From assembly GCA_024123955.1 (NCBI GenBank), contig CP099652.1, positions 620,001 to 684,000 on the forward strand: DNA of 64,000 nt, given 5' to 3'. How positions within the stretch are numbered: the stretch's first letter is position 1; each line of letters opens with the position of its first letter. The notes below the pieces were generated by a model. The model did no database searches and was not told the DNA's origin. It was given only the letters and a program-made list of their open reading frames with translations. The position numbers were made by a program, and so were the translations under genes. This document shows, piece after piece, positions 9,044 through 18,686 of this stretch. The stretch comes from Oxalobacteraceae bacterium OTU3CINTB1 (GTDB lineage Bacteria > Pseudomonadota > Gammaproteobacteria > Burkholderiales > Burkholderiaceae_D).

Positions 9044-9949
9044 TCAGCCGTTGTCGAGGCCCGCGCCGCACAGCAGGTCCTGGTGGCTGGCGTAGAGCTG
9101 CGTCAGCCAGGCGGAGACGGCCTTGAAGCGGGCGATCGATCCGGCGTCGCGATGGCTCAGCAGCCAGATGTCGCGCCGCACCTCGACCCCGGCGCCGATG
9201 CGGCGCAAGCCTTCGGGCTCGCCCATGATGCACGGCAGCAGCGCCATGCCGACCCCGGCGCGGCAGGCGCGCACCATCGTGCTCAGGCTGTTGACCTTGA
9301 GCACGCGGCGCGGCTGCGGCGCCATCGCCGCCAGCCATTGCATCTCGCCGGTGCCGGCCAGGGCGTCGTCGTAGGCGATCCACGGTTGCGTGCCCCAGCA
9401 GGCGCGCGGCGTGTCGGCGTAGCGGGGGTGGCCATAGACGGCGAAGCCCAGATCGCCCAGTTTGCGCATCACCAGCGCGGCGTCCTCGCCCGGCTTGCCC
9501 ATGCGCAGGGCGAAGTCGGCCTCGCGCCGCGTGAACGACAGGTTCTGGTTCTCCGCCTGCAAGGTCAGCTGCAGATGCGGATGTTGCGCGTGCAATTCGG
9601 GCACGTGCTCCAGCAGCCAGTAGTCGAACAGGAAATCGATCGAGGTGATGTTGACCGGGCCGGCGGTGGCGTCCGCCTCCTGCGACGACGCTTGCAGCAT
9701 GCTTTCCACATTGCCGTAGACGGTCTCGCCGTGCGCGACGAAGACCCGGCCGGCGTCGGTCAATTGGTAGCCGGTGTTGTCGCGGATGAACAGGCGCAGT
9801 TTCAGGGCTTTTTCGGCGGCGGCGATGCGGCGGCTGATGGTCGACGCGTCCACGCCCAGCTGGCGCCCGGTTGCGCTCATGCTGCCGCTGCGGGCCAGCG
9901 CCAGGATCAGCGGAATGTCGTTCCAGTCGAAATCGTTACTGCTTGGCAT
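9044..9949 (-). CDS. LysR-family transcriptional regulator
   Basis: About 301 aa. The N-terminal winged HTH is clear (WNDIPLILALARSGSMSATG, then VDASTISRRIAAAEKALKLR). The rest is a LysR substrate-binding domain, with GMALLPCIMGEPEGLRRIG near the C-terminus. The start is taken at the ATG at 9949 (MPSSND), since residues upstream are not LysR-like. It is divergent from the alpha/beta hydrolase at 10129 and so probably regulates it or its tandem paralogue; that is inference from arrangement. Confidence 0.88.
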   Translation of the reverse strand: MPSSNDFDWNDIPLILALARSGSMSATGRQLGVDASTISRRIAAAEKALKLRLFIRDNTGYQLTDAGRVFVAHGETVYGNVESMLQASSQEADATAGPVNITSIDFLFDYWLLEHVPELHAQHPHLQLTLQAENQNLSFTRREADFALRMGKPGEDAALVMRKLGDLGFAVYGHPRYADTPRACWGTQPWIAYDDALAGTGEMQWLAAMAPQPRRVLKVNSLSTMVRACRAGVGMALLPCIMGEPEGLRRIGAGVEVRRDIWLLSHRDAGSIARFKAVSAWLTQLYASHQDLLCGAGLDNG

Positions 9950-10128
9950 CTGTGTCGGCGTAGGGGGTGAAAGTGGGGGATTGTGCATTTCTGCAAAGCG
10001 GGCTTGCAAGGCTGTCTGTTCCACAAACGCGGCGTCGGGCCTAAGATTCATCCCATCGCAAGGCCAAACTTGCAAAGAATCGTAGCACAGACATTTATAT
10101 CCTCATATTAACTAAAAGGAAGACCATC

Positions 10129-11130
10129 ATGAACAATGCCGCTGAAACCACCACTGTCAACCTGTCCCGCCGCACCGCTTTGTTCAGCAGCGCCGGCGCC
10201 GCGGCGGCCGCTGTCGCCGCCGTCGCCGTGCCGCTGGCAACGATGACCGGCGCAGCCGAAGCCGCTCCCGTCGTCAAAGGCGGCCCGGTGGCGCAGTCGG
10301 TGAGCACCATCACCACCCGCGACGGCGTCGAGATCTATTACAAGGATTGGGGTCCGCGCACCGGCCAACCGGTCGTGCTCAGCCACGGCTGGCCACTGAA
10401 CGCCGACAGCTGGGAATCGGCCGCCTTCCACCTTGCCAACAACGGCTTCCGCGTCATCACCCACGACCGCCGCGGCCACGGCCGTTCGAGCCAGCCATGG
10501 GACGGCAACGACATGGACCACTACGCCGACGACCTGGCGCAGCTGATCGAAAAGCTGGACCTGAAGAACATCATCCTGGCCGGCTTTTCGACCGGCGGGG
10601 GCGAGGTGGCGCGTTACGTCGGCCGCCACGGCACCAAGCGCATCGCCAAGCTGGGCCTGATCTCGGCGGTGCCGCCGCTGATGCTCAAGACCGCCACCAA
10701 CCCGGGCGGCCTGCCGATCGAAGTGTTCGACGGCATCCGCGCCGGCTCGGTCGCCAACCGCGCCCAGTTGTATATCGACATCGCCTCGGGTCCGTTCTTC
10801 GGCTTCAACCGTCCGGGCGCCAAGGTCTCGCAAGGGTTGATCAATTCGTGGACGGCGCAGGGCATGCAGGCCGGCCACAAGAACACCTACGATTCGATCA
10901 AGGCGTTCTCGGAGACCGATTTCCGTGAAGACCTGAAAAAGTTCGACAAGCCGACCCTGGTGATCCACGGCGACGACGACCAGATCGTGCCGATCGACGC
11001 CGCCGGCAAAGCCTCGGCCGCCATCGTCAAGCATGCCAAGCTGATCGTCTACCCGGGCGCGCCGCACGGGCTGACCGACACGCATAAAGAGAAGTTCAAC
11101 GCCGACTTCCTGGCGTTTGCCAAGTCCTGA
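10129..11130 (+). CDS. Tat-exported alpha/beta hydrolase (non-heme chloroperoxidase/esterase type), copy 1
   Basis: A 333-aa protein with a twin-arginine signal ([20 protein letters not shown]). The catalytic domain has the oxyanion HGWP loop ([15 protein letters not shown]), the block [20 protein letters not shown], nucleophile elbow GFSTGGGE, catalytic Asp in [13 protein letters not shown], and His in [11 protein letters not shown]. This is the family annotated as chloroperoxidases or aryl esterases. AAAGGA precedes the ATG. It is nearly identical, apart from the signal region, to the gene at 11318. Confidence 0.88.
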   Translation: MNNAAETTTVNLSRRTALFSSAGAAAAAVAAVAVPLATMTGAAEAAPVVKGGPVAQSVSTITTRDGVEIYYKDWGPRTGQPVVLSHGWPLNADSWESAAFHLANNGFRVITHDRRGHGRSSQPWDGNDMDHYADDLAQLIEKLDLKNIILAGFSTGGGEVARYVGRHGTKRIAKLGLISAVPPLMLKTATNPGGLPIEVFDGIRAGSVANRAQLYIDIASGPFFGFNRPGAKVSQGLINSWTAQGMQAGHKNTYDSIKAFSETDFREDLKKFDKPTLVIHGDDDQIVPIDAAGKASAAIVKHAKLIVYPGAPHGLTDTHKEKFNADFLAFAKS

Positions 11131-11141
11131 TCGTGGCAAGG

Positions 11142-11166
11142 GGAGGGCCGCCGGTAGCGGTCCTCC
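11142..11166 (+). terminator. Possible terminator hairpin after hydrolase copy 1
   Basis: GGAGGGCCGC (11142-11151) can pair with GCGGTCCTCC (11157-11166), one mismatch, loop of 5. It lies 12 bases after the stop codon. No strong T-run follows, so this is only a possible terminator. Confidence 0.45.
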
Positions 11167-11317
11167 AATACGGTACAAAAAATATTTATAGAAATCGCTT
11201 GCTATCGAATAGCGTGCGATATATAGTTCTCACATCGGCGGCGCAACAGCGAAACAAGCAAGACAAGCATAGCGCCCTACTAAATCGTCAGTTATCTAAA
11301 TAAACCAGGAGCCCATC

Positions 11318-12319
11318 ATGAGCAAAGACACCCAAAACCAAGCAGTCAGCCTTTCCCGTCGTACCGCCCTGTTCAGCAGCGCCGGCGCCGCCGCAGCAGC
11401 CGTCGCGGCCGTTGCGGTGCCACTGGCGACGATGACCGGCGCAGCCGAAGCCGCCCCCGTCGTCAAAGGCGGCCCGGTGGCGCACTCGGTGAGCACCATC
11501 ACCACCCGCGACGGCGTCGAGATCTACTACAAGGATTGGGGTCCGCGCACCGGCCAACCGGTCGTGCTCAGCCACGGGTGGCCGCTGAACGCCGACAGCT
11601 GGGAATCGGCCGCCTTCCACCTTGCCAACAACGGCTTCCGCGTCATCACCCACGACCGTCGCGGCCACGGCCGCTCGAGCCAGCCATGGGATGGCAACGA
11701 CATGGACCACTACGCCGACGACCTGGCGCAGCTGATCGAAAAGCTGGACCTGAAGAACATCATCCTGGCCGGCTTCTCGACCGGCGGCGGCGAGGTGGCG
11801 CGTTACGTCGGCCGCCACGGCACCAAGCGCATCGCCAAGCTGGGCTTGATCTCGGCGGTGCCGCCGCTGATGCTCAAGACCGCCACCAACCCGGGCGGCC
11901 TGCCGATCGAAGTGTTCGACGGCATCCGCGCCGGCTCGGTCGCCAACCGCGCCCAGTTGTATATCGACATCGCCTCGGGTCCGTTCTTCGGCTTCAACCG
12001 TCCGGGCGCCAAGGTCTCGCAAGGGTTGATCAATTCGTGGACGGCGCAGGGCATGCAGGCCGGCCACAAGAACACCTACGATTCGATCAAGGCGTTCTCG
12101 GAGACCGATTTCCGCGACGACCTGAAAAAGTTCGACAAGCCGACCCTGGTGATCCACGGCGACGACGACCAGATCGTGCCGATCGACGCCGCCGGCAAAG
12201 CCTCGGCCGCCATCGTCAAGCACGCCAAGCTGATCGTCTATCCCGGCGCGCCGCACGGCCTGACCGACACGCATAAAGAGAAGTTCAACGCCGACTTCCT
12301 GGCGTTCGCCAAGTCCTGA
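11318..12319 (+). CDS. Tat-exported alpha/beta hydrolase, copy 2
   Basis: A 333-aa paralogue of the gene at 10129. Residues from about 15 to the end are the same apart from a couple of substitutions (for example VAHS for VAQS, RDDL for REDL). The first 15 residues ([15 protein letters not shown]) and the upstream DNA differ. It has the same Tat motif, HGWP loop, GFSTGG nucleophile and Asp/His triad. CAGGAG lies before the ATG. The separate upstream region suggests its own promoter rather than simple co-transcription. Confidence 0.88.
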   Translation: MSKDTQNQAVSLSRRTALFSSAGAAAAAVAAVAVPLATMTGAAEAAPVVKGGPVAHSVSTITTRDGVEIYYKDWGPRTGQPVVLSHGWPLNADSWESAAFHLANNGFRVITHDRRGHGRSSQPWDGNDMDHYADDLAQLIEKLDLKNIILAGFSTGGGEVARYVGRHGTKRIAKLGLISAVPPLMLKTATNPGGLPIEVFDGIRAGSVANRAQLYIDIASGPFFGFNRPGAKVSQGLINSWTAQGMQAGHKNTYDSIKAFSETDFRDDLKKFDKPTLVIHGDDDQIVPIDAAGKASAAIVKHAKLIVYPGAPHGLTDTHKEKFNADFLAFAKS

Positions 12320-12337
12320 TCTGTTGCAAATCTGAGC

Positions 12338-12369
12338 ACGGCGGGCTTCGAGTGATCGAAGTCCGCCGT
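12338..12369 (+). terminator. Terminator-like hairpin after hydrolase copy 2
   Basis: ACGGCGGGCTTCGA (12338-12351) pairs with TCGAAGTCCGCCGT (12356-12369) apart from one G-T pair, with a 4-base loop. It sits 19 bases downstream of the stop. No long T-run follows. Confidence 0.6.
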
Positions 12370-12407
12370 TGTGACGTTATACTCCGGCTAGACCACCGGA
12401 GTTTCGC

Positions 12408-13049
12408 ATGAATGTCATGGCGTTTGCCGCAGGCTTGCTGCTGATTTGCGGACAGTCTTCCGCGCGCGAGTGCGTGATCCGGGTGGCCTATCCCGACCGC
12501 GAGCGGCCGCCCTATTACTTCGGCAACGGCTCGGTGGTGCCGGCGCCGGCGGGAGCGGGCGTCGATCTGCTCCGAATGGCCGTCCGCAGCGTCGGCTGCA
12601 GGCCCGAAATGCTCCGTTTGCCGAACGCGCGCATCAAGCTGGCGCTGCTCAATGGCAGCGCCGATCTGGCCCCGGTCGATCTGCGCGACGGCGAGCAGCC
12701 GTACTCCGCCCTGCCCATGAGGGAGGGCCGGCTGGACGCGCGGCGCGGCCTGCGCATGACGGCCGTCGTGTACGTGCGCACGGCCGACGGCTTGCCGCCC
12801 AACATCGATCCCCGCCACTATTTCAAGGGCCGCACCCTGGTCACCAACCAGGGTTCGCCGCTGGGCGAGCAGCTCAGGGCCGAAGGCTTCAAAGTCGACG
12901 ACGGCTCGCTCGACACCTACAGCAATATGGACAAAGTGGCATTGCGGCGCGCCGACGGCTTCGCCTTCTCGATCGCCAACATCGCGGCGATGGACGCCGT
13001 CATCGCCGCCCGCTACGGCGCCAGCCTGACGCGGCTGCCGATACCGGTG
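12408..13049 (+). pseudogene. Periplasmic substrate-binding-type protein, 5' part (split by transposon)
   Basis: Codes the first 214 residues of a family 3-like periplasmic solute-binding protein. It has a signal peptide (MNVMAFAAGLLLICG), then CVIRVAYPDRERPPYYF, a GVDLLRMAV block and later GKGRTLV-like and SMxKV-like segments (FKGRTLVTNQGSPLGEQLR). The normal frame stops making family sense after LPIPV. It then runs 13 codons into transposon DNA and ends at 13088. The remaining 47 residues are at 58,665-58,805. Joined, they make a protein of about 261 aa, usual for the family. Confidence 0.85.
13043..13049 (+). repeat. Target-site duplication, left copy
   Basis: ACCGGTG immediately before the left terminal TGTG. 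The identical 7-mer occurs at the right junction. Only 5 bp would be expected from a TnsB-type transposase, so one or two bases match by chance. Its inner ACCGGT is a palindrome, which blurs the exact boundary. Confidence 0.8.
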
Positions 13050-13380
13050 TGTGCGTACATTAAAGTCGGTAACTGCCTCCCCCTATGAGGGCGCGATTTT
13101 GAGGCCGGTTCATTTACATTTAAGTCGGTGACTCGCGTGCTCAGATATTCGAATGCTTCCACATTCAGCTCGGTAACTGGCCCTAGTATCTGGCCACACG
13201 CCTCGCAGGCTATGGCAGTTTGCTAGCCGGACACGTGGTACCTCGCGCGTTGATACCCCGGTGGGCAAGTCTGACGCAGGTATGGCGTACCGACAGCTGC
13301 ATGTAAAAATGAAAAGATTCGTTGCTGAAGTGAACATGTTCGTGCATAGTTGTATTTTGGTTACAGCATGAAGGCGACGT
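13050..13380 (+). repeat. Left transposon end with three TnsB-site-like repeats
   Basis: GTCGGTAA-type cores at 13065-13072, 13124-13131 (GTCGGTGA) and 13169-13176 (CTCGGTAA), each preceded by an ACATT-like segment. All lie in the same direction and are inverted relative to the right-end copies. Spacing is 59 and 45 bases, as in the widely spaced left ends of Tn7-like elements. The remaining 200 bases up to the first gene hold no recognised gene; a weak opposite-strand match (TACCGACAG) lies near 13289. Confidence 0.8.
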
Positions 13381-14916
13381 ATGGTTTTTCGCGTGACGGC
13401 CGCGGCCGCAGATTTTTTAGAACGGTTGGCCGAGGCGCTTGAAGTACCCGCAAGTCGATACGAAGAAGCTGAGAATCGCTACCACTCCGTCGGCGATTGG
13501 CTCGACCGCGAGGAGTCGAGTTTGAAGGAGCACTCGCCAAACGTTTATGTGCAAGGCTCTTTCCGTTTAGGGACTCCCATTCGTCCGGTGAACGATGATG
13601 AGCACTACGATATCGACCTGGTGTGCGAGCTATCCCTCGGGAAACACGAAGTTTCGCAGGAGGACTTGAAGGCAAAGTTAGGCGTCGAGATGCAGCTGTA
13701 CGCAAAGCGTTATGGAATGGCGCCTGCCTCAGAGAGCCGACGCTGCTGGACCCTCGACTATGCAGAAGGCGCACAATTCCACCTGGACGCCTTGCCAGCA
13801 ATCCCAGACGGCGAAGGTCGTAGGCTCGTGCTCGAGTCTATGCATCTGTCCGCCGAATGGGCAAAGAGTGCGATTGCTATCACCGACACCGAGTGTGAAA
13901 CTTTCAAGCAACGTACGTCACAATGGCCGCACAGTAATCCCAGGGGATTCACGGAGTGGTTCCGCTCGAGGATGAAAATCGCTTTCAACGAGCGGCGTCA
14001 GCGTATGGCGTTTGAGGTGCAAGCAAATGTGGAGGATGTGCCCTCGTACCGTGTCAAAACCCCCCTCCAGCAAGTGGTTCAAATTTTAAAACGTCATCGC
14101 GACATTCGCTTTGCTGACAATCTTGAAGTAAAGCCGATTTCAGTCATCATCACAACCTTGGCTGCAAAGGCGTACGGAAACCAGGCCGACCTTCCCGAGG
14201 CACTGGCGGCAATCCTTGAGAACATGCATCTCCATATTCAGCAGCGCAACGGCGTGTACTGGATTGAGAATCCGACCGACCCGGCCGAGAATTTCGCGGA
14301 CCGTTGGGCGACCCATCCGGAAAGAAAAGACGCGTTCTTCCAATGGCTAAGATTCGCGCACGAGGATTTCAAAAATATTGCAGGCAACGACGACCCTCAG
14401 CTAATAATGGAGTCCGCCAGTGCCGCCGTGGGGGACTCGCTGGCAAGGAAGGTCCGGGCCAGCGCTAGCCAATCCAAGCCTACAGGTACTACGCAAAGCA
14501 TCTTTAAACGTGCGGTCAGCGTATTCACCGCTCCCCATCGCCAAGCTCCGCCCTGGGCTACTCATGCCAAGGGCAAAGTTAGCATTGCAAAAACCCGAGT
14601 CTTTCAAAATGGGTTCCGCCCGATTGTCTTGCTGCACGACTCAGCACCATTGACGAAAGGGGTTTCGCTGGAGTTTGCCGCTACAACTAATGTGCCCAAG
14701 CCTTACAGTGTTTTTTGGCAGATTGTGAATACGGGTGATGAAGCGAAATCTCGAAACGACCTGCGGGGCGATTTCAATCTCGACTTGATGGTTCAGGGCG
14801 GCATCGTGCGAAAAGAGGACGCGGTGTACTCCGGGACGCACTCTGTAGAGTGCTTCATCGTCAAGGACGGAAATTTGGCCGCACGAAGTGGTGCCTTTAT
14901 CGTAAACGTGAAATGA
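13381..14916 (+). CDS. CD-NTase with C-terminal AGS-C sensor-type domain (CBASS-like locus 1)
   Basis: A 511-aa nucleotidyltransferase of the cGAS/DncV-like (CD-NTase) superfamily, expected to make a cyclic oligonucleotide alarm signal on phage infection. The catalytic core has the GS motif (VYVQGSFRLGTPI) and the DxD pair in HYDIDLVCEL, with a third acidic residue in FHLDALPAI. The last ~130 residues match the AGS-C type domain found on this class (FQNGFRPIVL, VFWQIVNTGDEA, HSVECFIVKDGNLAARSG). GAAGG sits about 7 bases before the ATG. It is the first gene inside the left transposon end and is followed 9 bases later by the effector gene. Confidence 0.85.
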   Translation: MVFRVTAAAADFLERLAEALEVPASRYEEAENRYHSVGDWLDREESSLKEHSPNVYVQGSFRLGTPIRPVNDDEHYDIDLVCELSLGKHEVSQEDLKAKLGVEMQLYAKRYGMAPASESRRCWTLDYAEGAQFHLDALPAIPDGEGRRLVLESMHLSAEWAKSAIAITDTECETFKQRTSQWPHSNPRGFTEWFRSRMKIAFNERRQRMAFEVQANVEDVPSYRVKTPLQQVVQILKRHRDIRFADNLEVKPISVIITTLAAKAYGNQADLPEALAAILENMHLHIQQRNGVYWIENPTDPAENFADRWATHPERKDAFFQWLRFAHEDFKNIAGNDDPQLIMESASAAVGDSLARKVRASASQSKPTGTTQSIFKRAVSVFTAPHRQAPPWATHAKGKVSIAKTRVFQNGFRPIVLLHDSAPLTKGVSLEFAATTNVPKPYSVFWQIVNTGDEAKSRNDLRGDFNLDLMVQGGIVRKEDAVYSGTHSVECFIVKDGNLAARSGAFIVNVK

Positions 14917-14925
14917 GATTAAATA

Positions 14926-16044
14926 GTGAAAAATTTGCTCTATGAGTTCTGCAGCCGGGCTATCGACTGGATTTTCAGAGTACGTACGACGGGTGCCTTG
15001 TTGCTCAAAGGAGGACTGCTTCTCCTCATTGGAATTGCGGCAGTCGATTTCGCCTTTCAGGTCAACTATCGCGACAAGGAAAGCAGTCTGAACCTTCAGT
15101 TTGGAACCGGCGGGGCGCTGCCAGATTCAATCGTATATATCGTCGTTGGGATAGCGGCACTGTTACTGATTTCAGGGATATACGTGATGTGGCGCGATGA
15201 CCGGAGAGAGCGGCGCCAGCTGTTGATAGTCGTAGAGGTTCGGGGTCTTCATGGAACCGTAGACACACCTTCCGTGAAGGCCGTCAAAACTAAGTTTCGA
15301 GGGAATCGGCACCCCGTGGTGGTTGACTTCAGGCCCAGCGGCAACGGAGAACTCGTAAATCCTGAGCTGATGCTGTCAAAAATCGAAGGCATGAAGTTGA
15401 CCGTCGACACTTTGTCGCAAGGGCGGGACAAGAGCGACGTTTTCGTTGCGGTAGGCGGTATTGCGGCTGTGCCGGCGATGTTCCTAGTCGGTAAAATGTT
15501 CGAGGACGAGTCCCACAGTGATTTATATGATTGGGATAGAGACTTAAAATGCTGGAAGATGATAGACCGGCCAGACGATGGCAAGCGGGTGCTGCAGCTG
15601 GTAGTACCTACATTGTCGCCAGCAGATACCGAGATTGTTCTCGCAGTTTCGGCCTCTTATCCAGTGGATGACGTATCAGTTGGAGCGGCATTTCCTGGGC
15701 TGAGTGTGGCGCGATTGTCGGTTGATGCACCGCGGGTGAATAGTTACTGGTCCGAAGTGGCGCAGCAGGCATTTGCTGCGGCGTTTCGCGACTCTATACA
15801 GCAGTTGATGGGTCTAGGCATACGGCGGATCCATCTGGTACTTGCGGGGCCGGTAAGCTTAGTAGTTCGAATGGGGTCAATGTATGACGACCGTCTTCAT
15901 CCTGAGCTCATCGTCTACCAATATGAAAAGTCGTCAACGCCGCCGTATCCTTGGGGAGTAGTAATGCCCACGCACGGGTCTCCGAGGCCAACTATCCATA
16001 AGCTTACAGTCCCAGCCGCTGGTGCACGCCATGTCGGTACCTAA
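14926..16044 (+). CDS. cap14: Two-TM SAVED-domain effector, Cap14-like (CBASS-like locus 1)
   Basis: A 372-aa protein with a GTG start. Two transmembrane helices lie near the N-terminus (LLLKGGLLLLIGIAAVDFAF; SIVYIVVGIAALLLISGIYV). A C-terminal SAVED domain follows, recognisable by the end block MGLGIRRIHLVLAGPVSLVV and LIVYQYEKS. SAVED domains bind cyclic nucleotides from CD-NTases; TM-SAVED proteins are known CBASS effectors thought to damage the inner membrane when ligand binds. It sits between two CD-NTase genes and overlaps the second by 14-23 bases, implying translational coupling. Confidence 0.83.
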   Translation: MKNLLYEFCSRAIDWIFRVRTTGALLLKGGLLLLIGIAAVDFAFQVNYRDKESSLNLQFGTGGALPDSIVYIVVGIAALLLISGIYVMWRDDRRERRQLLIVVEVRGLHGTVDTPSVKAVKTKFRGNRHPVVVDFRPSGNGELVNPELMLSKIEGMKLTVDTLSQGRDKSDVFVAVGGIAAVPAMFLVGKMFEDESHSDLYDWDRDLKCWKMIDRPDDGKRVLQLVVPTLSPADTEIVLAVSASYPVDDVSVGAAFPGLSVARLSVDAPRVNSYWSEVAQQAFAAAFRDSIQQLMGLGIRRIHLVLAGPVSLVVRMGSMYDDRLHPELIVYQYEKSSTPPYPWGVVMPTHGSPRPTIHKLTVPAAGARHVGT

Positions 16045-17050
16045 GCTTCTCGGTACTGCGGTCGTTAGCCTGGTTCTCCTGGCGCTTGCCGAAAGACGCT
16101 CCAAACCGAACCGCAACCTTCAAGTTATGTTCGAGCGCTTCCACGCCGCGATAAAGCTCGACGACAATGATGAGCGTCTCAAGCTGCGCACGAAGCGGGA
16201 AATTCTACTCAGTGCGCTTAAGAAGAAGCTGGCGGTGCATTCGCTGGAATTCGAATCGTTCGACCAAGGTAGCTACGCAATGCGGACGGGGGTAGTCCCC
16301 AAGGACGGGAATTACGACATCGACGTAGGGCTCATTTTCGATTGTTCGCTTGAACGATTTCCAAATCCCGTTTCTCTTAAGACCTTGGTCCACGACGCGC
16401 TCGCTGGAAGTAAAAGAACTGTCGCCATACGACGAGCTTGTGTCACGGTCACTTACTTTCGGGATGGAGTGCCGGATTATCACGTAGACCTGGCCGTCTA
16501 TTTGAGGAAGCCGGACGGTCATCTCGTGCTGGGAAAAGGCCGGAAATATTCCGAGGCGGAAAAGTGCGAATGGGTGCCCTCGGCACCGAGGGAGCTTACC
16601 CAGTTTATTCTGTCGAAATTCGGCGGCGAGGAGCAAGCTCAGTATCGGCGCTGCATTCGCTACCTCAAGCGTTGGAGAGACGTAAACTTTAGTGTCGGCG
16701 CGCCGCTCAGCATCGCTCTCACTGTCGCAGCGGCACTGTGGTTTGAACCCAAGCGCGCAACAGACGAGACCTTTGCGGACTTGGATGCCGTCCTCGCACT
16801 CGTCAAAACGATGCAGCGCAAGTTTGGAAATAACTTCGACTTGGGCAGGCTGTCCGTGCCTCTACCTGGCGTTCGGAAGATAGACTTGATGTCAGGCCTG
16901 ACATCCGTTCAGATGAGCGTCTTTAAAGAGCGCCTAGATTGCCTGAAGGATGCTCTGTCGAACTGCTATGACGTCGATTCCACTGCTGAAGCTGCCCGAA
17001 TTCTTCGTTCGCAGTTTGGGTCCGAGTTTCCACTTGGCGATGTGATGTAG
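16031..17050 (+). CDS. Second CD-NTase of CBASS-like locus 1
   Basis: About 339 aa from the ATG at 16031. Active-site motifs are intact: DQGSYAMRTGVV, then NYDIDVGLIFD, and the third Asp in YHVDLAVYLRK. It is clearly related to the CD-NTase at 50210 (shared KLDD.DE and QYRRCIRYLKRWR blocks), not to the NTase at 13381. The start is uncertain. ATGs at 16022 or 16031 lie inside the preceding gene and would add a hydrophobic stretch (LLGTAVVSLVLLALA). An ATG at 16127 gives a form matching the 50210 homologue more closely. Confidence 0.82.
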   Translation: MSVPKLLGTAVVSLVLLALAERRSKPNRNLQVMFERFHAAIKLDDNDERLKLRTKREILLSALKKKLAVHSLEFESFDQGSYAMRTGVVPKDGNYDIDVGLIFDCSLERFPNPVSLKTLVHDALAGSKRTVAIRRACVTVTYFRDGVPDYHVDLAVYLRKPDGHLVLGKGRKYSEAEKCEWVPSAPRELTQFILSKFGGEEQAQYRRCIRYLKRWRDVNFSVGAPLSIALTVAAALWFEPKRATDETFADLDAVLALVKTMQRKFGNNFDLGRLSVPLPGVRKIDLMSGLTSVQMSVFKERLDCLKDALSNCYDVDSTAEAARILRSQFGSEFPLGDVM

Positions 17051-17109
17051 CGCTGCTTACTGCAAGAGGCGGACAAGGCCAAATTGCCCGAACGAGCGAT
17101 TGCTAACGG

Positions 17110-18516
17110 TCAGATGCCGTCTTCAATTTGATTTCGCGTCGGCCCGACGTCTGTGTATTTGCGCTGAACTGCGGCATTGTCTTCGTCGTGTTCCTCGCTG
17201 GTTGTCGCTCTTTGAATCGCAACCACCGCAGCACTGTCACCATCGACGATTGACTCAATCAGCGTACGGAGGTCATCTGTAGTCCCAACATGTGTGCCGA
17301 TATATCCTGATTGAATCAGACTGAATAGAGCCTCCTGCCGCATGTAGTGGCCCTTAAGCGACCGGTAGCTAATTTTAAGATTTCCGTTTTTGTTCTCAAA
17401 TTCGGGCTGTCCTATCAATTCCTCCATATGGTCGAGAGGAATAAGAAGGTTCGAGTCCGAGGATGAGAGGACGTTTCGTACGAACTTGAAATAAAACCCG
17501 CCTGCGTTCAGGCGGTATCCCTTCTTATCCGAGTGTTGCGAAAAATGTCGCATCTTGGCTATCTGGCCCGGAAAATGCCGTTCCTTTGTATACTGCCAGT
17601 CCGAGTTTGCTTCATCAGAGCCGCCAGTCTTCTTCAGCATTTTGTACTGGATGAGAATCGCATTGTTGTGGTGGCGATTAAGATAGATTAGGTCAACGCC
17701 CAGGACATCCTCTAGCGGCTTTCGGTTTGCAGTAAACACGTCGAGAGTCTCATTACCGTTGCGAAATGATGCCCTTCCCGTAGTGTCCAAGTGGGTGAAC
17801 TCGTAGCCAGGGAAAGTGACTGCATCGCTCGCAATGACGTCGTCTTCCCGCACGCGGACTTCCTTCAAGGTGGTCTCGTCCTGCGAAATCTCGAGGCGGG
17901 TGGCTATAGCGTCCGCTTTTAGACCAAAGGCCTTCAACGCGGTTTGAACCGCGTCTAGCTGCGTGCGTTGATTTTGTCCGCGCTTCTTGCCAGGTAAGCC
18001 GTTCGCCACTGCCTCGATGCTGCGATGATTCCAGGTAGATTCGTTAAGACCCCTAAGGAGAGCTTGACTCACCTTCGGCGATAGCTTGACCAAGTCGGTT
18101 TGGCCTGCAAGGGCCCGCTTTAAGTCGCTGTGTTGGCGCTTTTCGCTCACCATTGCGAGCAACGCCGCCTCGGTAGCGGGTTGGATGGGAGACGCGCGTC
18201 GTACCCGAACTCGGGTTTCCAAACTAGCTACCGCATCGCGCCTGCCGAGAATACACAGAAAGGCGGCCGGCGTAGTTGGGACGGCGCCGAACCGAGGATT
18301 TAACTCCCCTAAGATTATGCAGACGCTGTTCTGCACGATGTCGCGGAAATGGTCATGTGGGCGAATCAGCGTGAAGTCCGTGATGCCGCTTTTTGTGTCT
18401 TGCAACTGGTCCAATGTGGAACCCAACCGGAAGACGACAATAGGATGCTTTGCGACCACAGCAAGCAGCTCCGACAGCCACAACGGCTCAGATATCGGTG
18501 CGGTTGAACCGGTCAT
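17110..18516 (-). CDS. Unknown protein with PD-(D/E)XK nuclease-like core
   Basis: A 468-aa protein. I do not recognise a named family. The most telling stretch is KPLEDVLGVDLIYLNRHHNN followed by AILIQYKML. This resembles the E...D...QxK arrangement of restriction-type PD-(D/E)XK nucleases. The N-terminal third has FRLGSTLDQLQD and a block ending in VCIILGELNPRFG. It is convergent with the CBASS-like locus, 60 bases apart, and reads alone. In a defence island a nuclease effector is plausible but unproven. Confidence 0.6.
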   Translation of the reverse strand: MTGSTAPISEPLWLSELLAVVAKHPIVVFRLGSTLDQLQDTKSGITDFTLIRPHDHFRDIVQNSVCIILGELNPRFGAVPTTPAAFLCILGRRDAVASLETRVRVRRASPIQPATEAALLAMVSEKRQHSDLKRALAGQTDLVKLSPKVSQALLRGLNESTWNHRSIEAVANGLPGKKRGQNQRTQLDAVQTALKAFGLKADAIATRLEISQDETTLKEVRVREDDVIASDAVTFPGYEFTHLDTTGRASFRNGNETLDVFTANRKPLEDVLGVDLIYLNRHHNNAILIQYKMLKKTGGSDEANSDWQYTKERHFPGQIAKMRHFSQHSDKKGYRLNAGGFYFKFVRNVLSSSDSNLLIPLDHMEELIGQPEFENKNGNLKISYRSLKGHYMRQEALFSLIQSGYIGTHVGTTDDLRTLIESIVDGDSAAVVAIQRATTSEEHDEDNAAVQRKYTDVGPTRNQIEDGI

Positions 18517-18686
18517 AGGTAACAGTCAAATGATAATCCATGGAAGAAGGCGCCACATAGCTGGCGCTCACGTTTGGCATAGGCCGCCAAACAATATAGC
18601 GCTTTGATGTCAATGATTCAAGACTGAATCCCAGTTACCTCCTTTCGGCCTCGCTGGTGATTTCGGCGGCAGTACGTCGCAGTACC

